Positions 1-12,900 of a stretch of 64,000 bases of DNA are shown here, in pieces. The number at the start of each line of letters is the position of its first letter. The first letter of the stretch is position 1. The stretch is from Anaeramoeba flamelloides (lineage: Eukaryota; Metamonada; Anaeramoebidae): NCBI GenBank assembly GCA_027625915.1, contig JANTQA010000042.1, positions 4,166,001-4,230,000 on the forward strand, written 5' to 3'. The notes under the pieces were generated by a model. That model did not search any database, was not told the origin of the DNA, and worked only from the letters and a program-made list of their open reading frames with translations. A program made the translations under genes and the position numbers.

Positions 1-2147
1 ATGCAAAGGTACAGGTCCAAGAATATAAAGATATGAATGATTTTAAGGAAAAAAAGATGGAGAAAGTCAATCAAGAAAAAAATCAATTAAATGAAGAAAT
101 TGAAAATTTGAATCACCAATCCCAGAAAAAGGATCAACAAAATAAAAAACTCCGAAACCATATAAACCAACTTAAGTCAGAAAATCTTGACACACAACAA
201 GACTTGCAGGAGATGATGGCTTTATTAGACCAAGCCAATAGCGGTAGACCAATTAACATGACAAACTACCGAACATCTTCAACAGTTCTACTTGACAATG
301 ATTCTCCTTCAACAAGATTAAAGAGCCAACTAATATTCCTTGTTCAGAATTTGGGCAAATTAAAGAAACAAAACCAGAATTTAACAAACCAATTAAACAA
401 CCAGAAAAGAAATTTTCAACAAGTCCAAGATCAAAAAAATGATTTCGAAAAGAAACTTCATATAAAAAGTGAACAAGCTAAAAATTGTCAAAATGTTTCA
501 CATTTATTAGCAAGAGGTAATTTTTCAATCCTTTCATTTCTTATAGTTACTCAATTCTTATATGAAATTCCTTCTTGTCTTATGTTTTTTAAAGTTAACA
601 AATAATTTAATAAACAACTTTATTTTGATTCAAATTATTTTTCTTCTAATTTTTTTAAATTGTATCTTTTCTCAAGTCACTTTCATTCTTTTCTTTAAAA
701 GCCTTTTATCCTTTTTTTTCTTTCAAAAATTGAAATATTCAATAATTGTTAATTTAACGTATTTTTCATTTTTTTTTTGTTTTTAATTTTTTGTCTTATT
801 TGAAATAGCAATTGTTCCACTACAACAAGAAAAAGAAAGTCTCGAACTTCAAAATGAATTTTTAAAAAAAGATCAAGGGATTATGACAATTTAAAAAACC
901 AAGTTGATCAATTACAGCAACAGCTAAGCGGATCTTCACCAACAAGAAAAAAAAGCGAAAAATTCCAAGAAATAGTAAAAGAAGTCATTGAGAACCAAAA
1001 AATCCAACCTTTAAAAAAGATCTTGACACCTTCAAATTACAATTGTTATACAATTGAGAATACTACAAATGTTGTTAAATTAATCCCCAAAAAAGAAATC
1101 AGATCAACGATCCCAAGAAATTTATTATTAAAAGTTACAAGCTATTCCTCAATTCCTAATAATATTAATAACCAATTTAGCGAATATGACGATGAGGAAG
1201 TTGATGATGATGAGGACGAAGAAGAATATAGAGATGTTGAAAGATTCACTGAAATTATTACACACTTTTATCCAGAATACTTCACAGAATCAACCAACCT
1301 TAACTTTTCAAATGAATTTTTAGAAAAAGAAGAACAAGTGTTTGGTGAATTTTCAAGTCAACAATTTGGTGAAGGATCTCTACATAAAAACGATCCACAG
1401 ATCGACTTAATGAAGAAAATTGGACAAACAATGAAAGGCAAAATAAATAATTATCAAACAGAAAACGAAGAGCTTAAAAATAATAACCGACAACTGGGTG
1501 AGTTGAACCATAAATTACAAAGCGAATTAAATCTTTTTCAAAGAAAAAATCAAGAATTAGAAGATGACAATTTGGAGAAAAATACTACTTTGAATCAGAC
1601 AAACAGCACCATCCAACGATTAAAGATCAAAATACAAACGCTTGAAGAAGAACAAAACCTATTGGTACCTCCTAAGCAATTCGAAGAACTTGAAAGACAA
1701 TTACAAAATGCCAAAAGGCTATTAAGCAATAATACCAGGAAATTAAAGGAAACCCAATCAATGCTTTCAGATTACGAATTAGAAAACGACACACTCAAGG
1801 ACGATCTTGCTCAAAGGGACAAAGAAAAACAAACAAACAAAAGGAAATTAGATCTTCAAATTAATGAAAATAAAAATTTGTTACTTGAAATTCAAAAACT
1901 AAAAGATGAATTAGAATCATCCAGAAATGATCTTGAACAAGCCCAATCAAGTTCAGATAAATTTAAAAAAATGCTAAACCAAATGAAAAAACGAGATCAC
2001 GCTATGAAAACAAGAGTAAGCATTCTTGACCGACAAATCAATGCTTATAAAAAGCATATGGATATTTTAAAAGAAGAAATTTCATCAACTCTTGAAAAAG
2101 AAGTTGATAATAAAAATAAACAAGATCAAACCAATCTTGACTTCTAA
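1..2147 (+). CDS. Coiled-coil protein, 3' part of gene (two exons, apparent frameshift)
   Basis: The reading frame is already open at the window edge, so the 5' end lies outside. Exon 1 runs to 516 and exon 2 from 809 to the TAA ending at 2147; the intron 517-808 (292 nt) starts GTAATT and ends AAATAG, and the phases match (phase 1). The protein is almost entirely heptad-like, rich in Gln, Asn, Glu, Lys and Leu, interrupted by an acidic stretch (about 1180-1240, runs of Asp/Glu). Near position 879 the frame shifts by one base: upstream reads ...LKKDQG and downstream reads YDNLKNQVDQLQQQL, both convincing coiled coil. No alternative acceptor that I could find joins the two frames. One extra G in the GGG at 877-879 would restore continuity, so this is either a sequencing or assembly indel or a recent lesion. 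The family is not recognised; general structural, tethering or cytoskeletal roles are typical of such proteins but nothing here fixes one. Confidence 0.75.
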
Positions 2148-2789
2148 AATATTACAATGCATTTGTCTTGTTTTTTCTCAATTCAATTTTGAAAATATGT
2201 TGATCAAAAGTTTTAAAAGATGATGATTCTTGAATTATTCTACCCTAGCATTTAAACTGTAATATTGATTCATTTTTAAAACCGTTTGCTTACACTTTTT
2301 TTCAAACCACAAAATTATTATATATATTTATATATATTCTGTATATCTAATAATAAAACTACACATTGTTTTTATTTATTTGAAATTTCTTTTCCTTCAA
2401 GTTTGAATTTTTTTACATTTTTTTTAAGAATGTGGTTTTAGTTCCCCATTTGTTAACCGTACTAGTTTCTATTTTATAATAAATTATTTTTTATCCCAAA
2501 TATTAATTATTTTAAGTAAGTGATAGATTCTGGATAAACAATATAAATTAATCTTCATGAAAAATACATATTTTGATTAGTTTTTTTAATTCAATTTATT
2601 TTTGAGATATCTCTTTATGAGAGTTTTTTTTTTTTTTTTGTTTTACCTTTATATTATATATTAAAATTAACTCAACACCTAAATGATCACCAAATCAATT
2701 TCAGAAATATTAAATCCACACCTTAAACAAATCTTAGAATTTGGAGAAAAATAATATTATATTTGTAATTATTAATATTCACAATTGAC

Positions 2790-3320
2790 CAATTTGAATT
2801 TTTTTCGTATTTTTGAATAGTTTCTTGATTATTTTCAGTGGTATGAAAGTTTTTAAAATTTTTTTAATGTTTTTGGTGGAAAAAATAAAAAGATTATTTT
2901 ACCATTTGTACTATTTTATCACTTTAAATCAAGAAAATCTAAAGTGTTGGGATCATCAATACTAAATAATATTCAAAAATTTGTTCGAAACACAATTTTA
3001 ACTACCAAATTTAAGTGGGAAATTTATATTCCTTAAAACGAGTCTAACAGAGTTTTAGTTTTTTTTTTTTTTTTTTTACAAAAAAAATAGCAAAAGTTCC
3101 CTAACATACCACCCAAAAACATAAACTAACCAATCATATACTAACCCTAAAATATAGTAACCTACCCAAAAAAAGTATTTTTGAATATCCACTACCAAAT
3201 TCTTACAAAATAATTGACTAATTTGAAAAAAATGAGAATTTTACCAATTTTGAAAATTTGATCATATTGTAAAAAGTAATAATTTTCACTGAAATACAAG
3301 AAAAAAAATTAAACCTGCCC
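2790..3320 (+). repeat. Dispersed repeat R6, copy A
   Basis: Shares an ordered series of similar blocks with 16520-17840: a TTTCTTGATTATTTT block, a 'gtgg...aaa..gattattttg/acc' block, 'atcatcaatactaaa', 'ttgttcgaaa', then a C-rich stretch of CCCTAAC-like words (about 3090-3170), and 'gaatttgaccatatttgaaaa'-like sequence near 3230-3260. The second copy is split by an inserted inverted-repeat element. No coding potential is visible. Confidence 0.6.
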
Positions 3321-4057
3321 AAGGGAACTCTAATTCATTTTTTTAGTCGGTATTGGTTCTAAAATTAAATATTTTCATTTTTATTTACCACCCCACAAAA
3401 ATAAATTAGGTAGGGAAGCATCTATGTTTTGGAATTGACTCAATCGATGTTCAAATGATTCAAACAAAAGAATAGCGGTATTTTTAGCAATTGGTACAAG
3501 AAAATGCAAATTCACATTTTATTTACCAAAAAAAAAAAAAAAAAAAATTAAACTTACAAGATTAATTATTTGCATTGAAGAACTAAAGTAAATTTCATAA
3601 ATTATGACCCACTTAAAACAATAAATCGAAGAAAAAAAAATATTCTTTCGTTAAAAATATTATCAAAAGGTCAAGTTTTATAAACACTCCAACTTTTTAT
3701 TATTTGAAAGAGATGAAAACACAATATTTGAATTATAATAAGTAATATAAAAAAAAATCTAAAAAAAGTGAAGATCAATTTTTAAAATGAGCACTATGGA
3801 TTTTGTAATTCTGATTTATAAATGAAAAATAGTTAAAAGGAAGATTATTTGTTAATAGAGATATTACCTTTTAAAAGAAATTATATTTTCTTAATTCACT
3901 TAATATTTTTTGGAAATTTTGAAGATTTTTTTTTATTTATAAAAAAAAAATAAATCAAACAAATAAAAATAAAATGTCAAAAAAAAATTCTTATAATTAA
4001 AAAAAAACAAGGTTATAAGGTATCTTATATTTAAAATTCTAATCAAAAATATAAAGA

Positions 4058-4415
4058 AGTTACCTATTTCATTTGATCTATTGGCGAAATATTTGTATAA
4101 CTTAATTAAAAGAATTTATAATGTGCATCGTTAAAATTTCACTATAAATGAAATCAAATAATCACCAAACCTTTCAACACTTATAATACAAAGTCCAACT
4201 TGTTACAAATTAAACTCGGCTTTTATTTATTTATTATTTTATTCTTATTATTTAATATATATATATATTTTTGTTTTATCTCTTTTTCCTGTCTTTTTTT
4301 TTTTTTTTTTTTAATATCGTATTGTATCTCTCTTTTTTTAAAGAAAAAGCTACCCTATTGTTTATAATATTTTCTCCATTATATCTAGAATAAAAAAATT
4401 ACACAAATTTAGGGA
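4058..4415 (+). repeat. Dispersed repeat R1, copy A (divergent)
   Basis: Begins with a block like 'acctatttcatttgatcta' that also opens the copies at 8401 and 42935. All three continue with an '...atttatta..aaca' region, a 'caccaacccattcaacact'-like block, a pyrimidine-rich stretch (ctctttt...cttgtctttttt), and 'aaagaaaagctatc...gagctataat' followed by 'ggataaaaaa'. This copy is the most diverged. Confidence 0.5.
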
Positions 4416-5050
4416 TTGGGTATAAAAATACTCTAATTTTGCCCAATCATCATACCTTAATAAATATAATAATAAAAATCCATGTTTATTTTTCATTTTG
4501 TTACCACAATACTAACTTGATTTACAATCAAAAATTTAAAAAAATAGTACTTTTAATTCATAAAAATTTCTGGAAAAGTCCACACATTTTTTATGTAGTG
4601 AAATACACAATTCTCTGAGTATCTACCAATAATTCATTCAGAGTTACTTCCCAATAATAAAAAATTTATTTCTTACACCCAATAATAACTTATATTAAAT
4701 CCCCACATTTACTTTTTCCCCCCCCATTAATTTCTGATATTAAATTATTTTTTGAAAAAAATAAAGAAAGTATTAATAAATAAAGGAATACAATGATAAA
4801 AAAAAAAAATTAATATATAATGTTTGTATTTTTGAAAATTTAAAAAAGATTAAAAATCTTTAAATTTTTGGCTTATCAAAATTTCACAATTTATTGTTCT
4901 TGTCGAGAATTTTTCATCAAAGTTCTTATAGTTAGAAAACTGAAGGTAATTAAGAAAAAAATGAAAATAAAAAATTGAAAAAAAAAAATTCCTATAATAG
5001 TAAAAAAATTTACAAGTTCGGTTACATAGTACTCCACTTTTCCGAGATAG

Positions 5051-5134
5051 TGTCTAGGTTTTTTTTAATTCAAAATAATTTAGCAAAATCAAAGATTTTA
5101 CTCCATTCTTTTAAATTAAAAATAACCTAACGAC
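5051..5134. repeat. Short P palindrome (CCTAACG family)
   Basis: An imperfect hairpin: the left arm starts GTCTAGGTTTTTTTTAATT and ends AGCAAAATC; the right arm starts GATTTTACTCCATTCTTTT and ends AACCTAACGAC. The same arm words occur near 38247-38322, 43340-43424 and 51683-51763. Sequence just after it (gtggaataccaattt.attaatcac) recurs at 51535, so it sits inside a larger repeat. Confidence 0.6.
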
Positions 5135-5594
5135 AGTGGAATACCAATTTATTAATCACAGTTGGTGGAATCTTATTTTTTGATGATAATAATTCTATCT
5201 TGGTTTTACCCCTCCTGTTTTAGGACGCGAATAATTTTTAATTTGGTCATGCAAATGATATAATATTTTTTTATTTTAATATTTTAATATTTTCTCTTTT
5301 TTATTTAGAAAATTTTCTTTGATTACTCCCTTCTCACAATAAATAAATAAATAAAATCTTTAAATTTTCAATTATATTTTTCAAAAATATAAACACCCAA
5401 TTCAAAAAGATTATTATAAAACTTTTTAAAACATTAATCCAGTAGGTTTATTTACTTATTTTATATAAGAATGATTTTTAATTTAAAAATGTCTTGTTAT
5501 AAACAACACACCAACTTGTAGACTATGATTTATGTAAACAATTTTTTCTTTTACACTCTCTCTTCAGAAAATAAAAATTATTTAATATCAATAA

Positions 5595-5616
5595 ATATAT
5601 ATATATATATATATAA
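5595..5616. repeat. (AT)n microsatellite
   Basis: An uninterrupted run of about eleven AT dinucleotides. Confidence 0.9.
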
Positions 5617-6947
5617 TAAATATAACAAACCAACCAAAATTTGATTGATTTTATTATAATTCTGAATTAAACTATAGTTTGTTCAAAAATTGATTCCTTA
5701 TCCTAATTTAAAATATTTTTTTTTCAAATAATACTTTTATAAATAGTTTATATATATATATTTATTTATATTTCTCAATAAAATTTGAATACATTAACTT
5801 TGTCTCAACAATAATTTTATATACAATTAAAAATTTTTTTAATAATCTATCTATTTTCTAGTTCAATAAGTCCTTCCATTTTTTAAATGAAAATTCATAA
5901 AATCTAAAACAATTTCTTTCGATTTACAATTTGCTATTTTTTCATAAATGTGTTTTTTTTTGAATATTATTTAAGCTATTCCCAACAAAGAGGTGAAAAT
6001 TTATTTTAAAATTTATTTATTCAACTCAATTTTCAAAAAAGTATTTAAATATTTATAATCATTAATGATCATTTATTTATTCTTTATAATAATTCAATTT
6101 ATTTCTTAGTATTGTAGTAAATAAATAAATTCTATTAAAATTTCTGATCTCGATTTTATCTGATATTTTTCATGGGTGAAAATTTCTATTTATTATTTTC
6201 TTTTTGATTTAAAAAAAAACGTTTCAAAACTTCTTTAATCTCAACAATTTTTTAAATAAAATTAAAAATATATAACTACAGTTTATTATTTAAAAAATCT
6301 TAAGTGACCCTTTCCATATTTCCATTTTTTTATTGAAATTTGTTCGTAACTTGTTTTTACAAAAAAAGTGCTATTTTTTTTTCATTTTTTGGAAATATTT
6401 CAACAAATATATTTTGAAATAAATACCATAGTCAGGATTCAATCGATATTAACTATTAAATTAATTTCTTATTGGCAATTAATGAATAGCACCACTAACA
6501 AAGATGATTTTTTATGAAATGTAAAAAAAAATGCCCCACCATTTTGGAAATAGCTTACATCTTTTATAAATTATTTTTTCAAAGTTATGATAATTTTATG
6601 TCATTAAGAAAAGAAAGCTATTCAACTAATTAAGATTTGAATACCCACCTTTTTCAAAATTACCCGACTTTTGAAAAAAACACCTATTTTTGGGAAATAA
6701 CTTAATTCAAATTACATTGTTTCGCTCCAAAAATAAAAAAAAATAAACTTGTGATATGAAATAAAGTAAATAACAAAAAAAAACCTAAAGTTGATGAATA
6801 ATTATTTTAAATCTTGCCGCCTTTTTGAATTTTACAAATGATAAAAGTTTTTATAGAGTAAAAATGTTATTTAAAAAAAAAATGAATATTGTATTTATTT
6901 CTTAATTTTTTTTTTATAGGAATTTTAAATTTTCAAACAACATTTAA

Positions 6948-9900
6948 TCAATTTTTCCATGATGGTGAATGTATTTGAAGGGGAATTTGTAGCTTCAATG
7001 AACTATGTGAAGATTTTTTTCTCCACACTTTTTCTTCTTCATTTGTAATTGTAAATTCGCAATTTAAAAACCAATCTAAAGTTACCATATCCGAAATAAA
7101 TTGGGCGCTGTCAAGAGGAATTTGGAAATAAAAGGGTAAAAAACTTAAATAATAAGTAAATTGAAAAAATTCACCCATTAAAGTTGCATATACTTTTAAT
7201 TCTTGATTTTCTTGTATTAATTCTTCAATAAAGGTTTCTTCTGTTTCTAAAGTCAAAGAGACACTTAAGCATTTTGTTAGTCTTTTTATTACACTTTTTT
7301 CATTTTTTTCATTTTTTTCATTTTGATCTTTTTTTTTTTCTTCTTCTAATTGCTTTAACTTTTCCTCTATTTCTTCAGTAGGAAACGAGATCCAACCATA
7401 AATTACATCACCCAATTGATATACAGAATCATTTAAAAAAAGGATTGCGATTTGCTCTTCTTTTTGTGAAATGTTAAATGTTAATGGACGATCAATTTCA
7501 TTAATAAATTTATTAAGATCTTCAGAAGTTATGTTTTGTTCTTTACTTTCGTTAGAAAGGTAGTTTGGGTTTTCGATCAGTTCTCGAAGTTTATATTCTT
7601 TTTCTCCTATAATAAGCAGAGACATAGAGAGAGACATAGAGAGAGACATAGAGAGAGAAATAGAAAGATAGGTGTTCAATAGAAAGATATATAGAGAAAT
7701 TTTGTAAGATAAATTGAGAATTAATACTTAATCAATACGAATACGAATATTCAAATAATTTATGGGATACTAATTTAATACATATTATTCCTAATACAAC
7801 TAAAAAGACATTTTGCATTTAGATCGTTTTTTTATAAATAAATATTTTATTACATATTTACAATATCTCAACTTTTTATTTTTTATACTTTTTACCTTTT
7901 CCAAATTTCCCTTCTTAAGTTACTTGGGCTCTATGTTCCTTCTCTTTTTGTTTTTTTAGGTGTTTGGGAAAGGTAAAAAGTATAAAAAATCATTATAAGA
8001 ATTGGTTGACCTGATCATGACTAACCCAACCAAACTTGTTCATGATCAAATCTTCGACGAGGACTTATGCAACTGAACTGAATCCAACGAATGCGATCTG
8101 AAACCAACCAAAGTGAACCGAATTGAACTTTCCGTACTATCTGTCGAGTCGTTACTTTGACTGGGTTTTTGCTGTCGAGTCGGTATCTTGTACTGGGATT
8201 TTGCGAAAACAAGATTTGGGAAACTTACAAAAAAAAAAAAAAATAAAATAAATAATAAAAAAAAAATAACACAAAAAAAAAAAAAAAAAAAAAAAGCAAA
8301 GCAACTGAAAAGAAAATTTCGAAAACCAAATCTTATTCTTAAAAACCAGAGCTTTTTAGATTCAACCCATCTATAAAGTTCTAAATCAAAATTTAATAAA
8401 CAGCCTTTTTCATTTGATCTATAGTTGTTCAAATATTTAGAACTCTTTATTAAAACAACCTATGGTGGCGATCCAAAAAAACGACATAAAAGGAAACAAC
8501 CACCAGCCCATTCAACACTTGGAGCATAAAAAAAACTTTTCACTGAAAGTTTTTCTTTTTTCTATTATTTTTTGACTCTCTTTCATTTCTTGCTTTTTCT
8601 TTCTCTTTTTCTTGTCTTTTTTCCGAAATAATTTATTCTTTTCATTTTTTAAAGAAAAGATATCCTTTGAGCTGTAATCCTGCTTACATTACAGTTAGGA
8701 TAAAAAACCCCTAAATACAATTTTAGAGTTTCAGGCAAATAGGAGGAAATTTTGTTGAATCACCTCTGCTCAACAATAAAAAAAAAAAAAAAAAATATCT
8801 CAACTTTTTTTAGACATACTTTTTTTCTTTTATGTATAAATTTAATTTTTTCAGATCTCTATTTTTTTTTTATTATTGTTTCGTTGAAATATTTTAGTGG
8901 AAAAAATGATTTAGTTTTAATTTACACAAGAGAAAAATTCATATAACACTTTAGCAACAATATCTGAATTTTTCCCCATCCATCATTTTGAAGAAAAAAG
9001 CCCACTTCAAATTTTAAAACAAAGTACTTTACTCATTTCAACACAAATCAGTCAAAAATATTACTTTTAAATTTAACACCTTTAGTCTGATAAATAATTT
9101 TTTTTGTGAAAAGCTGATCAGTTTTCCAAAAACATAAGATGTTTATTATTTAAAGAGAAGTACATGTGAAAGTATCCCTTAACCTATTAATAAAAAATAA
9201 GGTACTATTTGGTTCATACATTTCCATTTGATCCTTATAAAATTTTTTTATTATTTAAAAAGAAGTGTTTATTTTTTATATGTGAAAATTGCTTTTTTGG
9301 CATACTAATTGAGTACAGTGTGTTTAGTGGGATTTTTAAAATCAATGAAACAGCTATAACCAATTTTCTTGAAGATTGCTTTTTGAAATAAAACAAAACC
9401 AGTCTGAAGTTTGAAGGGTATTTCTTCATAATCCTCAATAGTTTATTTTTTTTCTTTTTTTTTATATTAGTATTTAATTGAAAGCTTTGAAATAAATAGC
9501 CTTTTTATAAAAAAAGGAATTATTTTTCCAATTAAATTTGCTTTTTAAAAGTTGAAACGTTTTATTAACATCAGTTTTAAGACAAATTACTTTTATATTT
9601 GTGAAATATTTATTTTGATGAAGATTACTTTGTTTTTTGACAAAAAAAAAAAAAATTAGGAATAAAAGTAAAAAAAATGTTTTTCGGTGTATTATTCTAT
9701 TTTTATAGATTAAGAAGCACCTGAAGGATTTTCCATAAAATTTAAAAACGCCAATGATTCATTTAATGGTTCTTTAACCGTTTTGTTTGTTTTTCTCTAC
9801 CCCAAAGAAATCTTGTTTAAAATCAAAAAAACAGAAAATTTCGATTTCTAAACCAATAAAATTTGTCCAAAAGAAAAATCAAATCTCTTTACTTTCATTT

Positions 9901-12900
9901 CCAGATAGATTGTTTCAATTCATTTATATTTTTTAATTTTTGTGATTTGCCCCATTTTTTTTTACTCTTAATGATTAGAAGCTTTGATCTGGTAATAACT
10001 TTTGGTGTTTTTAGTTCAGCCAATTTATTAATAGACAAGTTTTCCAAAATTTTTAGTCACAAAAATTTTCATAAAACTAACAAAATCCATTTTTGAAATG
10101 AACTTTTCACTATTTATAACTTTAATTTTTTGATAAGTTGTTAATTAATATTTGGAATGAGAAAATTTTGGATTCAAACATAATAAATCCAATAAAAATG
10201 TTCAACAAATGTAAAATTTACGCTTTTATGAAATATATTTGCAAAATCTCTTTTAGATTTTAGATCATGGAGTAACATTTTCAAGCATTACATTAAACAC
10301 ACATCAACATTTTTTCAGTCCATGAAAAAGATTTTTTCTGTTTATTTTGTAAAAATAAACAAAAAAATGTCAAAAAAAAGAAAAAATTGATAATCTTACA
10401 GGTGCTAATACACAAACTTTATCAATTTTTTTTTTTTTTTCGACAAAAATTATTAAAATAAATAAAGAACATATATTGATTATTCATAACAAATCAAAAT
10501 TGAAAGAATTTAATTATGGAAATTTGAATTTATTATTCTTTGAAGTAATAATGATTAACCAAAATTTGGACAATTTCACATTTTTGAATTTTGTTACTCT
10601 TTGAAGTTGATTAAAAGTTATAAAACCATTGTTTATGATTCATGGTAAATGATTTTCTCTAAATTAAAGGAAAAATTCAAAGAATTTTAAAGTTATTTAT
10701 TGGGAAAAAAAAAAAAAATTTGATTTTTTTTCTGCATTTTTTAAAAAGAAAAATAATATTGATTTATGATTATTAATTGTTGATTAATTTAATCATTTTT
10801 GAGTGGTCAATCCTTTATAAGAATCATTTTATTGTATTTGATATTGATTATAAGATCAGATAAATAATTAGAGGATTTGACGATATCTTTGTTAAGTCAA
10901 GATAAATCTACAAAAATTGCGATTATTTTTTATCAAATCTCAATATTTTCCAAACCTGGATAATTCAACTCGATAATATCACAAATCGCAATATTCTATA
11001 AAATCACGATAATTGTCTAAAAATCGGGATAAATGTCAAAATATCATGATAAAAATTAAATCGCGATATAACTGTCGATTGCTTTAGGGATAATTCAACA
11101 ATATTTTTATAAAAGAAAAATTTCCTATTTGATCAAAAAAACAGTTCCTTAAAAAAAAAAGTTATTCTTTTAAAAAAACACCAAAAAAGATACTTGGTTC
11201 AATCAAGGAAAAGATCCAGGATTTTCATTGTATTTTATTTTGATTTGGTGTACATATCAATCGATACTTTCGATTGACAAACTTCATAAAAAAGGCAAAT
11301 AAATAGTTTCTCAGTCAATTGTGGTGTTATAAATTGTGTTGAATAAAAAGACTACAACAACAACCAACCCTTCACAAGTCCTTTAAAGAATGCGTTCTTG
11401 GGTTAAAATGTTTTCAATATTCTCAGAAAGTTTAAAGGAGTTGTATAACTTTTCAAAAGCTTTCACAACAATCTAGCCACATTATCACCAATTATTAAGA
11501 TTGTTTGTACATTTTTTGTTTTCTTTTTTTGTTATTCTTCTTCTTTGAACATCTTCTGTATTGGATAAAAAACATAACTAGAGTTATACGGTTTTTTTTT
11601 GATCGATCACCAATAAGAAGGAAAATTCCACTTTATTCTTTTTGGTTATTTAACTTGTGAAGGCAATCAATACATTTTAAAAAAACACACATCTATTTGA
11701 TATTCAAGTAAATTGTTGGAATGGATGATTATTCGTTTGATTTTAAGTTTTCAGGAGATCTTTTACAATCGTTAAAAAAAAAAAAAATGAAAAGAAAAAA
11801 ATTTTTTTTTCAACTACAAATAATCACACACTTTTTATAAATCTTTTTTGTCTTTCAAAAATTTCAAGCACTTGAAGACACTTTACGATCCTTTCAAACA
11901 TTTCTTAACATTTTTAAAGAGGAAAAGCGTAGTAAAATTCTCAAGGCTTTTTCAAAGTCAAGGGATTTTTTGTAAGGTGTTTTTAAAAAATTTATTTTCT
12001 TTATTGCGATTTTTATTTTATCGCGATTTTATGATTTTTTGCGATTTTATGATTTTTCGCAATAAAGTAGGACTAATCAGATTTTTTTAATATTATCGCG
12101 AATTTATTGTTAATATCGTGATAATACACGATTATCATCAAAACCACTATTATATTATACCAGGGTTAGAAATCATATAAAAATTTATCACAAAAAAGTG
12201 TCTATTCCAAATTATCTTTTATGTTGAACACATAACTTTGATTTTTGTGATGAATTAAATTAATTTCCCGAATGTATTTTAGAATTATATTTCTTTCAAA
12301 CAAAATACTATTTGTTGCAAAATAAATAGGACAAAATTTGAACCAGGCTAACCAAAAAAATGATTTTAAAAGTCATGTTAAACTAAATTTCATAATAAAT
12401 GACCCAATTTTTTTTTATTTTATTTTTAGATGAAAAACAAATATCTCTTGAGTATAGAACTGAATATTAAAATAGTAATTTTTTTATATACATAGATTTA
12501 TTCAATTTACAATAATATTTATTTTCAAAATTTGATTTTTAACAGGCCAATGATTTTGAAATGGAGTTTACATTTTAAATAATTAATTCCACAAACCAGT
12601 TATATTCTTATTTTCGCTTTTAGAATGGGGAATTTGGTGCTTTATTTTATAAGAAGGATTCTGTTTATTGATTGTTTTTTATCGAAAAGCGGAATGAAAA
12701 TATTGATCATTTTATTTTGCAATTAACAGTACTTAAAAATTTGTCTCAAAAGTTTCAAGGAGAAATAGTGAATTAAATCTCTAAAAATGTCATTTTTAAA
12801 TGATTTTGTGAAGACATTTGAGGTTTTTTCAATCTAATAATTCGTAAAATATTTTTGGGGCTTGTAATAAAAAATTCCATTTCGCAATTGGAAAATAACT

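Larger units (their letters stand above)
2148..6947. other. Non-coding stretch between the coiled-coil gene and RGP1
   Basis: About 4.8 kb, extremely AT-rich, with stops in all frames and no convincing exon. It contains an R6 repeat copy (about 2790-3320), an R1 repeat copy (about 4058-4415), a short P palindrome (about 5051-5134), AT microsatellites near 4255-4270 and 5595-5616, and several poly-A/T runs. AATAAA-type sequences follow the upstream gene near 2350, consistent with its 3' end. Confidence 0.6.

Noticed and set aside
8046-8432. 128-codon and overlapping frames on both strands
   Set aside because: They depend on long poly-A/T runs (poly-Phe, poly-Lys), lie in the RGP1 intron, and show no domain or conservation between R1 copies.
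9863-10096. 77-codon frame, and another at 12773-13015, in the RGP1 intron
   Set aside because: Random Phe/Lys/Asn-rich composition, no splice signals in matching phase, no recognised domain.
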